Below the pieces are notes generated by a model. The model was not told the origin of the DNA and did not search any database. It saw nothing but the letters and a program-made list of their open reading frames with translations. This document shows, piece after piece, positions 8,626 through 16,329 of a stretch of 64,000 nt of DNA. The position numbers and the translations under genes were made by a program. The stretch lies in assembly GCA_910587595.1 (NCBI GenBank), contig CAJULQ010000006.1, positions 67,699-131,698 on the forward strand, read 5' to 3'. How positions within the stretch are numbered: position 1 is the stretch's first letter; every line of letters starts with the position of its first letter. This DNA is from an uncultured Christensenellaceae bacterium. GTDB taxonomy: Bacteria; Bacillota; Clostridia; Christensenellales; Pumilibacteraceae.

Positions 8626-9540
8626 CTATTTCTCGTAGGCGTCCATGCCCTTGAGCATAAGCGCCGCCGATTCGAACGACGCATCTTGTTGCAAACATGC
8701 GGTAAAGGCGTTGCGCGCGCCCACCGTATCCATTAGCCCCAACAACGTCAAGCCGCGAAAATAGGTAAAATATACGTTGTCGCTTATGTCCGCGTAATCG
8801 TCGATAAGCGACAGCGTGTCTTTCAGCAAAGCCGTGCGCGACTTGCTGTCCGTAGCGCCCGAAAGCGACACGCGCGCCGCTATGTCGGTAAGCGCGATCT
8901 GCTCGTCGTCGGGAAACGCCGCCAGCAATCGCTCGCAACGCAAAAGCACGTCGTCGAACTTGCCGAGCGCCAACAACCGCTTGCATTCCGCCGTTTCGCG
9001 CGTCACGCCCTTTTCGTCCCGCTCGCAACAATATCGTTGGTAGGGCGCATACCACGCCGACAGTAGCGAAGGCGCGCCTTGCGCTTGTGCCTCTTCGGCC
9101 GTGGCGGGGATATACACGCTGTAGCGCGACGACAAGACCGCGGCAAACACTTCGGGCGTTTGCAACCGTTCGCATAGGTCGTCGTACAGTTGTTCGTCGT
9201 GCGGCGCGCCGCTCAACAAGACATAGGCAAACAGCATATACCAATTGGCCCGCACTTCCTTTTGCCGATCGGCGGGCATTTCGAGCGATACTATGGTGTG
9301 CGCCAACGCATAAAGATCCATCTTTTGCGGTTCGGGCGCCGACAAACAACCGTACTTTTTCACCACGGGGTCGGGTTGCGCGGCAAACGCCTCGTCGAAC
9401 ATGCAACCGAAACAGAGCAGACTGTAAATAAGGTCGCGCTTGTCAGCGCGGTCGCTTTTGTCCACCGCGGTATACGAAAGTTTGATCGCGTAATCGATAC
9501 CCACGCGCGCCGAGGCGCTGTTCGGTTGCTTGTCTTGCAT
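8626..9540 (-). CDS. Uncharacterised protein with TPR-like C-terminus
   Basis: A 304-residue cytoplasmic protein with no signal peptide or membrane helix. I do not recognise the N-terminal half. The C-terminal third consists of helix pairs of TPR character (ECKRLLALGKFDDVLLRCERL and YFTYFRGLTLLGLMDTVGARNAF). It is 16 bases downstream of the QueT-like gene and probably co-transcribed with it. No function can be assigned. Confidence 0.75.
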   Translation of the reverse strand: MQDKQPNSASARVGIDYAIKLSYTAVDKSDRADKRDLIYSLLCFGCMFDEAFAAQPDPVVKKYGCLSAPEPQKMDLYALAHTIVSLEMPADRQKEVRANWYMLFAYVLLSGAPHDEQLYDDLCERLQTPEVFAAVLSSRYSVYIPATAEEAQAQGAPSLLSAWYAPYQRYCCERDEKGVTRETAECKRLLALGKFDDVLLRCERLLAAFPDDEQIALTDIAARVSLSGATDSKSRTALLKDTLSLIDDYADISDNVYFTYFRGLTLLGLMDTVGARNAFTACLQQDASFESAALMLKGMDAYEK

Positions 9541-9556
9541 ACGGTACCTCTTTTAT

Positions 9557-10147
9557 CTATTCTTGGGAAATATCCTCGCGCTCCTCGGCGGCCGCGGCCG
9601 TGTCGGCGGGCCGTTCCTCTTTATTGTTGAGCGCCGCCGCGCTTGCCTTTATGCGCCTAAAATCGCCCAAACGCGTGGGTGCCATAAAACGGTGTCGCTT
9701 GGTGAGCGGACGCCATGCGAAATACAATGCCACGCCGCCCACCGCAACGGCCAACGCCTCGCCCGCACCCACGGTGAGCACGTTTATAAAATAGGGATCG
9801 GCCGTGTCGCCCGCCAACAAAAAGATAACGGGCACGATAAACGCGTTGCAAATAACGGGCGGAATAACGCCCCAATAGATCTTACGCACTATGTACGTAA
9901 GGACGGCGGCCAGCAAGGTGGCCAGCGTGCCGAACAGCATGTCCAATCCGCCCGAAAAACAATTGGCGATAAAACAGCCTATCGTAAGGCCGGGGACAGC
10001 CTCGGCATAAAAAAGCGGCAGTATCGTCAGCGCCTCGCTTACCCTGCACTGTATCGGCCCGAACGAAACGGGATACAATAGCAAGGTCAAAACCGCATAA
10101 ATCGCGGCGATCACCGCCGTACGTGTAAGCGCGATCGTCTTTTTCAT
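9557..10147 (-). CDS. queT: QueT-family transporter (ECF S component-like)
   Basis: A 196-residue integral membrane protein with about six hydrophobic segments. The signature stretch (YPVSFGPIQCRVSEALTILP, then IGCFIANCFSGG) matches the QueT/COG4708 family, S components that bring queuosine precursors such as preQ1 to an ECF transporter. The C-terminal 40 residues are a charged Ala/Glu-rich tail. The family is often controlled by preQ1 riboswitches, and here a promoter with a roughly 100-base structured leader precedes the gene. No ECF ATPase genes are nearby, so the shared EcfAAT module must be elsewhere. Family assignment is confident; substrate is inferred. Confidence 0.82.
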   Translation of the reverse strand: MKKTIALTRTAVIAAIYAVLTLLLYPVSFGPIQCRVSEALTILPLFYAEAVPGLTIGCFIANCFSGGLDMLFGTLATLLAAVLTYIVRKIYWGVIPPVICNAFIVPVIFLLAGDTADPYFINVLTVGAGEALAVAVGGVALYFAWRPLTKRHRFMAPTRLGDFRRIKASAAALNNKEERPADTAAAAEEREDISQE

Positions 10148-10281
10148 ATAAAGTTGCCTCTTGCCCGCAAAGACGCCTATAGCCGCAAGAAAGGATTTTT
10201 TGGGCGCGCCCGGCTTTGTTGCCCTGCCCTTTTCGAGCCGGTTGCATACGTATTGTATCCCAAATCGCCGCCCGCTGTCAA
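10148..10281 (-). promoter_or_regulatory. Promoter and structured 5' leader of queT
   Basis: On the minus strand TTGACA (10276-10281) and TACAAT (10252-10257) are 18 bases apart. The leader then contains CCGGCT pairing with AGCCGG around a 20-base loop. GGGC in that loop can pair with a downstream GCCC that is followed by six A, a possible H-type pseudoknot. A second stem CTTGC/GCAAG lies just before the AGAGG ribosome site. Gene context suggests a preQ1-sensing element, but it does not match the preQ1-I pattern I know. The promoter is solid; the riboswitch call is tentative. Confidence 0.5.
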
Positions 10282-10367
10282 GTATTTTGCTTCTTTGCGT
10301 TTTTGCGCAACGGTCACGCGTTTTTCACAATATGAGTTTATACTGTATCCAAAAAGGAGTAATAGCG

Positions 10368-11219
10368 ATGCCAGACGATTTTTCGCACGTTCGTGCAACC
10401 GCGCAACAAAAAGCGCGCCCCGACAAAAAATTATTGGTTTTGCTGGTGTGTCTGTTTGTGGCCGTGGCAGTGGCGATCGGCGCCGTAGCGGGCGCCATAG
10501 GCTACCGCAGCGGCCGCCAAAACGGGCGCGTATCGGTGTTGCGCACCCAAGACGGCGCCACGATAGCCAAACTTTCGGCCGACGGCACGCGCACCGTGGC
10601 CGACGTGGTAGACGCGGTGGCCGACACGGTGGTGGAGATCGAGTGCACCGTAAAAGAGATCGTGCAAAGTCCGTGGGGACAGCTCGAACGCACGAGCACG
10701 AGCGCGGGCAGCGGTGTGATTGTAGACGGCGAAAACGGCTACATTATCACAAACAACCACGTGATCGAAAACGCAACAAATATTCTAATACGCACGCGCG
10801 GCGGCGAAGAATACGCCGCCACGCTTGTGGGTACGGACGCAAACAACGACATCGCCGTACTGCACACACAAAAGAGCGGTCTGCCGTCCGCCGTGTTCGG
10901 CAGCTCCGCATCTCTCAAAGTGGGGCAAACGGTGGTAGTGATCGGCAACCCGCTCGGCACGCTGGGCGGCACCGTCACCGACGGCATATTGAGCGCGCTC
11001 GGTCGCACCATACAAGTGGAAGGCGTGGCAATGACATTGTTGCAAACCAACGCCGCCATCAATTCGGGCAATTCGGGCGGCGGCATGTTCGACCTCGACG
11101 GCCGACTTATCGGCATCGTAAACGCCAAATCCACGGGCGACGACGTGGAAGGCCTCGGCTTTGCCATTCCCGCCGACACCGCCCTAAGCGTGTACGAACA
11201 GATCTTGCAAAACGCTTGA
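10368..11219 (+). CDS. Membrane-anchored trypsin-like serine protease (DegP/HtrA-like, no PDZ)
   Basis: A 283-residue S1C-type protease. One membrane helix (residues 21-45) anchors it with the catalytic domain outside. The triad is visible as His131 (TNNHVIEN), Asp161 (NNDIAVL) and Ser236 (NSGNSGGGM). The protein ends straight after the catalytic domain, so the PDZ domain usual in HtrA proteins is absent. The ATG at 10368 is chosen because AAAAAGGAG lies just upstream; the open frame extends further but without signals. It is a single-gene unit on the plus strand, probably for envelope protein quality control. Confidence 0.9.
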   Translation: MPDDFSHVRATAQQKARPDKKLLVLLVCLFVAVAVAIGAVAGAIGYRSGRQNGRVSVLRTQDGATIAKLSADGTRTVADVVDAVADTVVEIECTVKEIVQSPWGQLERTSTSAGSGVIVDGENGYIITNNHVIENATNILIRTRGGEEYAATLVGTDANNDIAVLHTQKSGLPSAVFGSSASLKVGQTVVVIGNPLGTLGGTVTDGILSALGRTIQVEGVAMTLLQTNAAINSGNSGGGMFDLDGRLIGIVNAKSTGDDVEGLGFAIPADTALSVYEQILQNA

Positions 11220-11234
11220 CCAACAACTGCCAAT

Positions 11235-11268
11235 AAAAAAGGCAAGGCCGAAAAGCCTTGCCTTTTTT
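11235..11268. terminator. Bidirectional intrinsic terminator
   Basis: GGCAAGGC and GCCTTGCC form a perfect 8-bp stem around CGAAAA, with six A before and six T after. It serves both the protease gene (plus) and gpmI (minus), which converge here. Confidence 0.93.
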
Positions 11269-11284
11269 ATGATATGATCCATAC

Positions 11285-12802
11285 TTATTTTAACAGCGAC
11301 TTGCCTTCCATTTCTTTGGGTTGCGGCACGCCCATCACGTCTAACAATGTGGGAGCCACGTCGCACAGCGCGCCGCCTAACTTCAGCGTTTTGCCCGCAT
11401 ATTTTTCGCCCGCCACGATAAAGGGCACCAAATTGGTGGTGTGCGAGGTACACGGCGCGCCGTCGTCGAAACTCATGAGTTCGGCGTTGCCGTGGTCGGC
11501 CACGATGAGCGCCGTGCCGCCCGACGCGATCACTTTTTGCACCACTTTGCCCACGCCCTCGTCTACCGCGCGCACCGCTTTCACGGCGGCGCCGAACACG
11601 CCCGTGTGCCCCACCATGTCGCAATTGGCAAAGTTCATGATGAGAACGTCGGTATTGCCCACCGCTTGCAACGCTTTTTCGGTCACTTCGGGCGCGCTCA
11701 TTTCGGGTTGCATATCGTAGGTGGCCACTTTGGGCGAGGGAACGAGCACACGCTCTTCGCCCTTGTTGGGTTGCTCCACGCCGCCGTTAAAGAAAAACGT
11801 GACGTGCGCATACTTTTCGGTTTCGGCCACGCGTGTTTGCGTTTTGCCCATAGCGCCCAGATATTCGCCCAACGTGTTCACGATCTTTTTGGGTGCAAAC
11901 GCCGTGTATAAGCCGGTAAACGTGGCATCGTATTGCGTCATGCCCACATAGGTGATCTTTTTATACCCGCCCATGCGCTCGAACTTGTCGAAATCGGCAT
12001 AAATGGCCGCACGGGTGATCTCGCGGGCGCGATCGCTGCGAAAGTTGTAAAATATCATGCTGTCGTTTTCGCGCACGCCTTTATAATCGCCCACCACGAT
12101 AGGTTCGATGAATTCATCGAGAATACCCGCCGCATAGCTGGCCGCGATGCCCGCGTCTGCCGTGGTGTAGCGGTTGCCCTCGCCCGCGAATACGCCGTTG
12201 TAGCCGCGTTCCACGCGCTCCCAGCGGTTGTCGCGATCCATATAATAGTAGCGCCCCACCACCGTGGCCACCTTGCCCACGCCTATCTCTTTTGCCTTTT
12301 CTTCCACTTGCCGCACATAGGCGCGTGCGCTGTCGGGCGGCACGTCGCGACCGTCGGTCACGCAATGAATGCACACGTTTTGCACGTTCTGTTGTTTGCA
12401 AAACGTCAATAGCGCATACAAATGTTCGATGTGGCTGTGCACGCCGCCGTCGCTCGTAAGCCCCACCAAGTGCAAAGTAGTGCCGTGCTTTTTCACGTTG
12501 TCGGCCGCCGCGAGAAACGCCTCGTTGGCAAAGAACTCGCCCGTTTCGATGGCGTGATCGATGAGCGAAATGTCTTGGTAAACCACGCGTCCCGCGCCCA
12601 GATTGAGGTGCCCCACTTCGCTGTTGCCCATTTGCCCCGCGGGCAAGCCCACCGCTTTGCCGCTCGCCTCGATCTGCGTGTGCGGATACTTGGCCATCAG
12701 CGCGTCTATGTGCGGCGTGCCCGCCTCTTTCACGGCGTTGCCGCGCGTTTGGTCGCGTAAGCCGAACCCGTCCATTATGATGATCGCATCGGTCTTTTTC
12801 AT
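11285..12802 (-). CDS. gpmI: 2,3-bisphosphoglycerate-independent phosphoglycerate mutase
   Basis: A 505-residue cytoplasmic Mn-dependent enzyme that interconverts 3- and 2-phosphoglycerate in glycolysis. The metal-binding Asp11 (IIIMDGFGL) and nucleophile Ser61 (GQMGNSEVGHLNLGAGR) are present, as are the later metal ligands NFANCDMVGHTG and VADHGNAE. Length is normal. The ATG at 12802 is preferred to the upstream GTG because GGAG lies eight bases before it. It follows tpiA in the same direction and both are probably one glycolytic unit. Confidence 0.97.
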   Translation of the reverse strand: MKKTDAIIIMDGFGLRDQTRGNAVKEAGTPHIDALMAKYPHTQIEASGKAVGLPAGQMGNSEVGHLNLGAGRVVYQDISLIDHAIETGEFFANEAFLAAADNVKKHGTTLHLVGLTSDGGVHSHIEHLYALLTFCKQQNVQNVCIHCVTDGRDVPPDSARAYVRQVEEKAKEIGVGKVATVVGRYYYMDRDNRWERVERGYNGVFAGEGNRYTTADAGIAASYAAGILDEFIEPIVVGDYKGVRENDSMIFYNFRSDRAREITRAAIYADFDKFERMGGYKKITYVGMTQYDATFTGLYTAFAPKKIVNTLGEYLGAMGKTQTRVAETEKYAHVTFFFNGGVEQPNKGEERVLVPSPKVATYDMQPEMSAPEVTEKALQAVGNTDVLIMNFANCDMVGHTGVFGAAVKAVRAVDEGVGKVVQKVIASGGTALIVADHGNAELMSFDDGAPCTSHTTNLVPFIVAGEKYAGKTLKLGGALCDVAPTLLDVMGVPQPKEMEGKSLLK

Positions 12803-12841
12803 ATTCTCAACTCCTCTCTGTTTTGGGGGATACGACACAGT

Positions 12842-13588
12842 TTAGTATTTGACCACTTTGGAAAAGTCGACCGCTTTCAAACTCGCGCCGCCGATAAGGC
12901 CGCCGTCGATGTCGGGTTGGGCCATGAGCGCGGCGGCGTTTTGCGGATTCATGCTGCCGCCGTATTGGATACGCAACTTGTCGGCCGCCGTCTTACCGAA
13001 CAGATCGGCCACCACCGAACGGATATACGCAATGGTTTCGTTGGCTTGCTCGGCCGTGGCCGTTTTGCCCGTGCCGATCGCCCAAACGGGTTCGTAAGCG
13101 ATCACCACGTTGTCGAGGTCGGCGGCTTGCATGCCCGCAAACGCGCCCGCGGTCTGTGTTTTCACCACGTCTTTGGTGCGGTCGCTCTCGCGTTCTTGCA
13201 ACGTTTCGCCCACGCACACAATGGGTTTTAATCCGTTTTTAAGCGCTTGCACGGTGCGCTTATTGACCGTTTCGTCCGTTTCGCCGAACATTTGGCGGCG
13301 TTCGCTGTGCCCGATGATCACGTATTCCGCGCCCACCTCTTTGAGCATTTCGGCGCTGATCTCGCCCGTAAAGGCGCCCTTATCCGCCCAAGACACGTTT
13401 TCCGCGCCCACTTTGATGTTGCTGCCTTTCGTTAAACGCGCCGCCGTGGCAATGGCGGTATACGGCACGCAGATCACCACTTCGGCTTTGGCGTCGGCCA
13501 CCAACGGTTTCAACTCGTTGATGAGCTGTTCGGCCGCCGCGTTGGTGTTGTTCATTTTCCAGTTTCCTGCAATGATGGGGGTTCTCAT
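12842..13588 (-). CDS. tpiA: Triose-phosphate isomerase
   Basis: A 248-residue TIM-barrel enzyme interconverting dihydroxyacetone phosphate and glyceraldehyde 3-phosphate. Catalytic residues are Lys11 (AGNWKMN), His94 (IIGHSERR) and Glu166 (AYEPVWAIGTG), and the phosphate-binding loop GGSM is present. AAGGAG lies upstream of the ATG. It is the first gene of the tpiA-gpmI pair, 39 bases before gpmI. Confidence 0.98.
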   Translation of the reverse strand: MRTPIIAGNWKMNNTNAAAEQLINELKPLVADAKAEVVICVPYTAIATAARLTKGSNIKVGAENVSWADKGAFTGEISAEMLKEVGAEYVIIGHSERRQMFGETDETVNKRTVQALKNGLKPIVCVGETLQERESDRTKDVVKTQTAGAFAGMQAADLDNVVIAYEPVWAIGTGKTATAEQANETIAYIRSVVADLFGKTAADKLRIQYGGSMNPQNAAALMAQPDIDGGLIGGASLKAVDFSKVVKY

Positions 13589-13612
13589 GGTTGTTGTATA
13601 TCTCCTTGCTAT

Positions 13613-13800
13613 AATTTTTTTTTAAGATTTCTCCGCTCGCTTCGCTCGGTCGAAATGACAAACAAACGGAATGGCGTCGTCGAAACGAAAATAGACGGAC
13701 TGCTACGATCGAGCGAAACGACACGCAAACAGAATGGCTCGGTAAGGCGAAACGACACGCAAACAGAATGGCTCGGTAGGGCGAAACGACAAACAGACTT
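13613..13800. repeat. REP-like unit followed by 34-bp tandem repeats
   Basis: A reverse-oriented REP-like unit of 35 bp (GATTTCTCCGCTCG to GAAATGACA) occupies 13626-13660. It is followed by direct repeats with a 34-bp period starting at 13713, 13747 and 13781, each reading GCGAAACGACA(C/A) and then CAGAATGGCTCGG. The repeats end one base pair class before the rlmB stop. This stretch separates tpiA from rlmB and holds no gene. Confidence 0.8.
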
Positions 13801-13810
13801 ACCGGTTCGC

Positions 13811-14542
13811 TTATGCGTTTTGCGTTTCGCGGCGCCGCTTTTCAAACGCCACCACGCCCGCCGCCACCGAGGCGTTGAGCGAATTGACTTTGCCGAACAT
13901 GGGTATGCTGACCACGCCGTCGCACTTTTGTTTGGTAAGGCGTTTTACGCCCTGCCCCTCGCCGCCGATCACAAACGCCACGGCGCCCTTAATATCGGTA
14001 TCGTACAAGCTTGCGCCGTCCATATCGGCGGCATACACCCAAATGTTTTGCGCCTTGAGTTGGTCGATCGCGTCGTTAATGTTGGTAACTTTGGCCACCG
14101 ACACGTGCGCGGCCGCGCCCGCCGACACCTTTATCACCGTTTCGTTCACCGACACCGAGCGGTGACGGGGGATCACCACGCCGTGCGCGCCCGCGCATTC
14201 GGCCACGCGCAAAATACTGCCCAGATTGTGCGGATCCTCCACGCCGTCTAATAGCAGCACAAAGGGCGGTTCGTTCTTTTGCGCGGCGTTTTGCAAGATG
14301 TCGTCTAACGTGGCGTATACGTAGTCGGTGATCTCCGCCAAAAAGCCTTGGTGCCGCTTTTGCGCGCTCTCGCGATCGAGCGCCTCTTTGTCGCGGAAAA
14401 ATATTTTGATGCCTCTGCTTTTGGCGTCGTCTATGATCTTGTTGGCCGCAACGTCTTTCAAGCCCTTTTGCACCAACAGTCTGTCTATGGTCTTGCCCGC
14501 GCGTATGGCCTCGGCCACCGCGTTTCTGCCTTCTATTTTCAT
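13811..14542 (-). CDS. rlmB: 23S rRNA 2'-O-ribose methyltransferase, RlmB/TrmH family
   Basis: A 243-residue SPOUT methyltransferase. The N-terminal substrate-binding domain covers residues 1-75. The trefoil-knot domain shows motif 1 (LDGVEDPHNLGSILR), motif 2 (VIGGEGQG) and motif 3 (IPMFGKVNSLNASVAAG). It probably methylates the ribose of a guanosine in 23S rRNA. Its start overlaps the thyX stop by four bases (ATGA). The mrnC-thyX-rlmB order is a variation on the mrnC-rlmB neighbourhood known in Firmicutes. Confidence 0.93.
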   Translation of the reverse strand: MKIEGRNAVAEAIRAGKTIDRLLVQKGLKDVAANKIIDDAKSRGIKIFFRDKEALDRESAQKRHQGFLAEITDYVYATLDDILQNAAQKNEPPFVLLLDGVEDPHNLGSILRVAECAGAHGVVIPRHRSVSVNETVIKVSAGAAAHVSVAKVTNINDAIDQLKAQNIWVYAADMDGASLYDTDIKGAVAFVIGGEGQGVKRLTKQKCDGVVSIPMFGKVNSLNASVAAGVVAFEKRRRETQNA

Positions 14543-15270
14543 TTGCCGTTCTCCGTTAAACGATCGTGCCGTTCTTTAATCTGCGCTTGTTTGCCGCAAC
14601 ACTTTTTGCCTTCGGGACATGCGCCGCGCAAGCAACCGGGGCCGCACTCGCCGAACACGGCGGGCGCCACGCGCATCACTTCTTGCAACATTTGCCAAGC
14701 CACGTTGCGTATTTCCCACTGCGCGCGGTTACAGCACCTAAGCGCAAAAAAGTGCATCAGTTCGCGCGCATTCATGGTAACGATCATTTTGGTTTCGCAA
14801 GCGTTGGGCAACACGAACCGCGCGTCCTCGTTTGCGCTTTCGCCTTGTCCCCCCAGCTTTTGTTGCCATTCGCGATACCATGCAAGCATTTGCTCCATTT
14901 GCCGCTCGTATTCCCGCACGGCCTCGTCGCCCAGCGCCTCTATGGCGGGCGGCACGATATAATCGAATGCGCCCTCGTTCACGTAGCGCTGACTGCGCAC
15001 CGAAAAGCTGGCAATGCGGTGGCGCGTGATCTGCGCGAGCAACGCGCGCGACACGCCCTCTATCGCAAACGTGAAACTCGCGTGCTCGAAAGGCGAGTAG
15101 TGATTCATTTGCGTGAGTATGCGAATAAATTTCGCGTTGTCTTTCTCGCCGATCTTTTCGATCAGCGCGTCTATGCCGTCGCCGCTGTAGCACAGCTTTG
15201 CCGCCAACGCAATGGTTTGTTCGGGATCGGCGGTGTACCGAATGAGTTGCGCTTTTCCTGTTACTTTCAT
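14539..15270 (-). CDS. thyX: FAD-dependent thymidylate synthase
   Basis: A 243-residue flavin-dependent enzyme making dTMP from dUMP with methylenetetrahydrofolate and NADPH. The ThyX motif is present near residues 84-97 as RHRIASFSVRSQRY, with Ser where Asn is common. The C-terminus carries a Cys-rich tail (CGPGCLRGACPEGKKCC) seen in clostridial members. The ATG at 15270 is chosen because AAGGAG lies just upstream. It overlaps both neighbours by four bases, so all three genes are translationally coupled. Confidence 0.95.
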   Translation of the reverse strand: MKVTGKAQLIRYTADPEQTIALAAKLCYSGDGIDALIEKIGEKDNAKFIRILTQMNHYSPFEHASFTFAIEGVSRALLAQITRHRIASFSVRSQRYVNEGAFDYIVPPAIEALGDEAVREYERQMEQMLAWYREWQQKLGGQGESANEDARFVLPNACETKMIVTMNARELMHFFALRCCNRAQWEIRNVAWQMLQEVMRVAPAVFGECGPGCLRGACPEGKKCCGKQAQIKERHDRLTENGK

Positions 15271-15659
15271 TTGTTTTGCTCCTTGGCCGTCACGCACATT
15301 TCTTGCAGTTGTTGCAACCGCGCCGTTTCGCCGCGCAAATACAGCCAACCGAACAGCGCTTCGAGCGCGGTGGCGCGTTTATACGCCGTTAAACTCGTGT
15401 TTTTGGCTTTGGCGGGGGTATGACAATTGCGCCCGCGCCGCACCACGTCTTTTTCTTCCTCGGTCAAAACGGGCAACACGGTTTCCAACATATCGGCTTG
15501 CGCCGCGGCTTTTACCAACGCGTTGACGCGCGCGTTGCACTCGCCCGCGCGGAACTCCGCGCAAGACACCACGCGTTCGCGCACGAACAGAGAAAAAACC
15601 GCATCGCCTATGTATGCCAACGTGACCGAACCTAAACTGTTGATCTTTTCGCGTTCCAC
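15267..15659 (-). CDS. mrnC: Mini-ribonuclease III
   Basis: A dimeric RNase III catalytic domain without a dsRNA-binding domain; it matures 23S rRNA ends in Firmicutes. The signature LAYIGDAVFSLFVRERV carries the first catalytic Asp, and EALFGWLYL the second acidic site. The start is uncertain. An open frame begins at GTG 15677, but a strong promoter -10 box overlaps those codons. I therefore prefer GTG 15659, which gives 130 residues and the expected short N-terminus. No ribosome site precedes either start, so the mRNA may be leaderless. Confidence 0.88.
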   Translation of the reverse strand: MEREKINSLGSVTLAYIGDAVFSLFVRERVVSCAEFRAGECNARVNALVKAAAQADMLETVLPVLTEEEKDVVRRGRNCHTPAKAKNTSLTAYKRATALEALFGWLYLRGETARLQQLQEMCVTAKEQNK

Positions 15660-15665
15660 TTTTTC

Positions 15666-15694
15666 AGTATAGCACACGCCGCAAAAAATGGCAA
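15666..15694 (-). promoter_or_regulatory. Promoter of mrnC-thyX-rlmB
   Basis: Minus-strand TTGCCA (15689-15694) and an extended -10, TGCTATACT (hexamer at 15666-15671), are 17 bases apart. The GTG at 15659 lies six bases past the -10, so transcription would begin at or next to the start codon. Confidence 0.8.
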
Positions 15695-15761
15695 CCGCTT
15701 TTTAACTTGTTTGTTGCAAACGCGAAGTCACCAAACCGCGCGCGCGGTCATAGCATGCAAT

Positions 15762-16319
15762 ATGGAAATATTCGATATCGGAACGGGCAAGATCGGCGTG
15801 AGCGACGCGATCGCCCAACCGCCGCCCGACGGCGTAGACGCTTTGCTGGTGGCGGAACCCATGCTCCGCGAGGTGGTGCTGGATCGCGAGATACAAGGGC
15901 TTACCGCCTTTGCCGCCGACGTCGCCGCGCTTTCCGCCCGTTGCGACTACCCCATTTTATGCGGATGCCGCACGCGGTATCGCACGGTGCGGCATGTATC
16001 GGTGCTCACGTTTGCGGGCGGCCGACTGTTGGACATTGCCGACCGCACGGTCAATTTGGACGGCGGCAACTATTCGGAAGGGGATTCCATCAAAGTGTTG
16101 CGGCTCAAAAAATTTCGACTCGGCCTTTTGGTGGACACCGACGTGTTGTTGGCCGAAAATTGGAAACGTCTGGCCGCGCAATGCGACGCCGTGGCGTGCA
16201 TCGCCCTTCGTCCGTCCGACGCCGACTTTGCCTATATCCCCACCCTTTCGTCGCTGTTCGGGTTGCCGTATACCGCCGCTTTTTCGGACGGCGATATTTT
16301 GTGGGGCACGCCCCAATAG
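15762..16319 (+). CDS. Uncharacterised protein, faint nitrilase-superfamily resemblance
   Basis: A 185-residue soluble protein. The order of elements (DALLVAEPMLREVV, a central strand pair, FRLGLLVDTDVLLAENWKRLAAQCDAVACIA) recalls the carbon-nitrogen hydrolase fold. The position where the catalytic Cys would sit (normally I-C-Y-D) reads LLVDTD, so it would be inactive. ATG 15762 gives a sensible start, though I see no clear ribosome site. It diverges from mrnC and converges on the lipid kinase gene with a 10-base gap. The fold call is weak. Confidence 0.55.
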   Translation: MEIFDIGTGKIGVSDAIAQPPPDGVDALLVAEPMLREVVLDREIQGLTAFAADVAALSARCDYPILCGCRTRYRTVRHVSVLTFAGGRLLDIADRTVNLDGGNYSEGDSIKVLRLKKFRLGLLVDTDVLLAENWKRLAAQCDAVACIALRPSDADFAYIPTLSSLFGLPYTAAFSDGDILWGTPQ

Positions 16320-16329
16320 ACCGCTCTTA

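Noticed and set aside
13626..13800. Possible CRISPR array
   Set aside because: The 34-bp period has no unique spacers, since the whole unit is repeated. There are only about 2.5 copies and no cas genes in the window.
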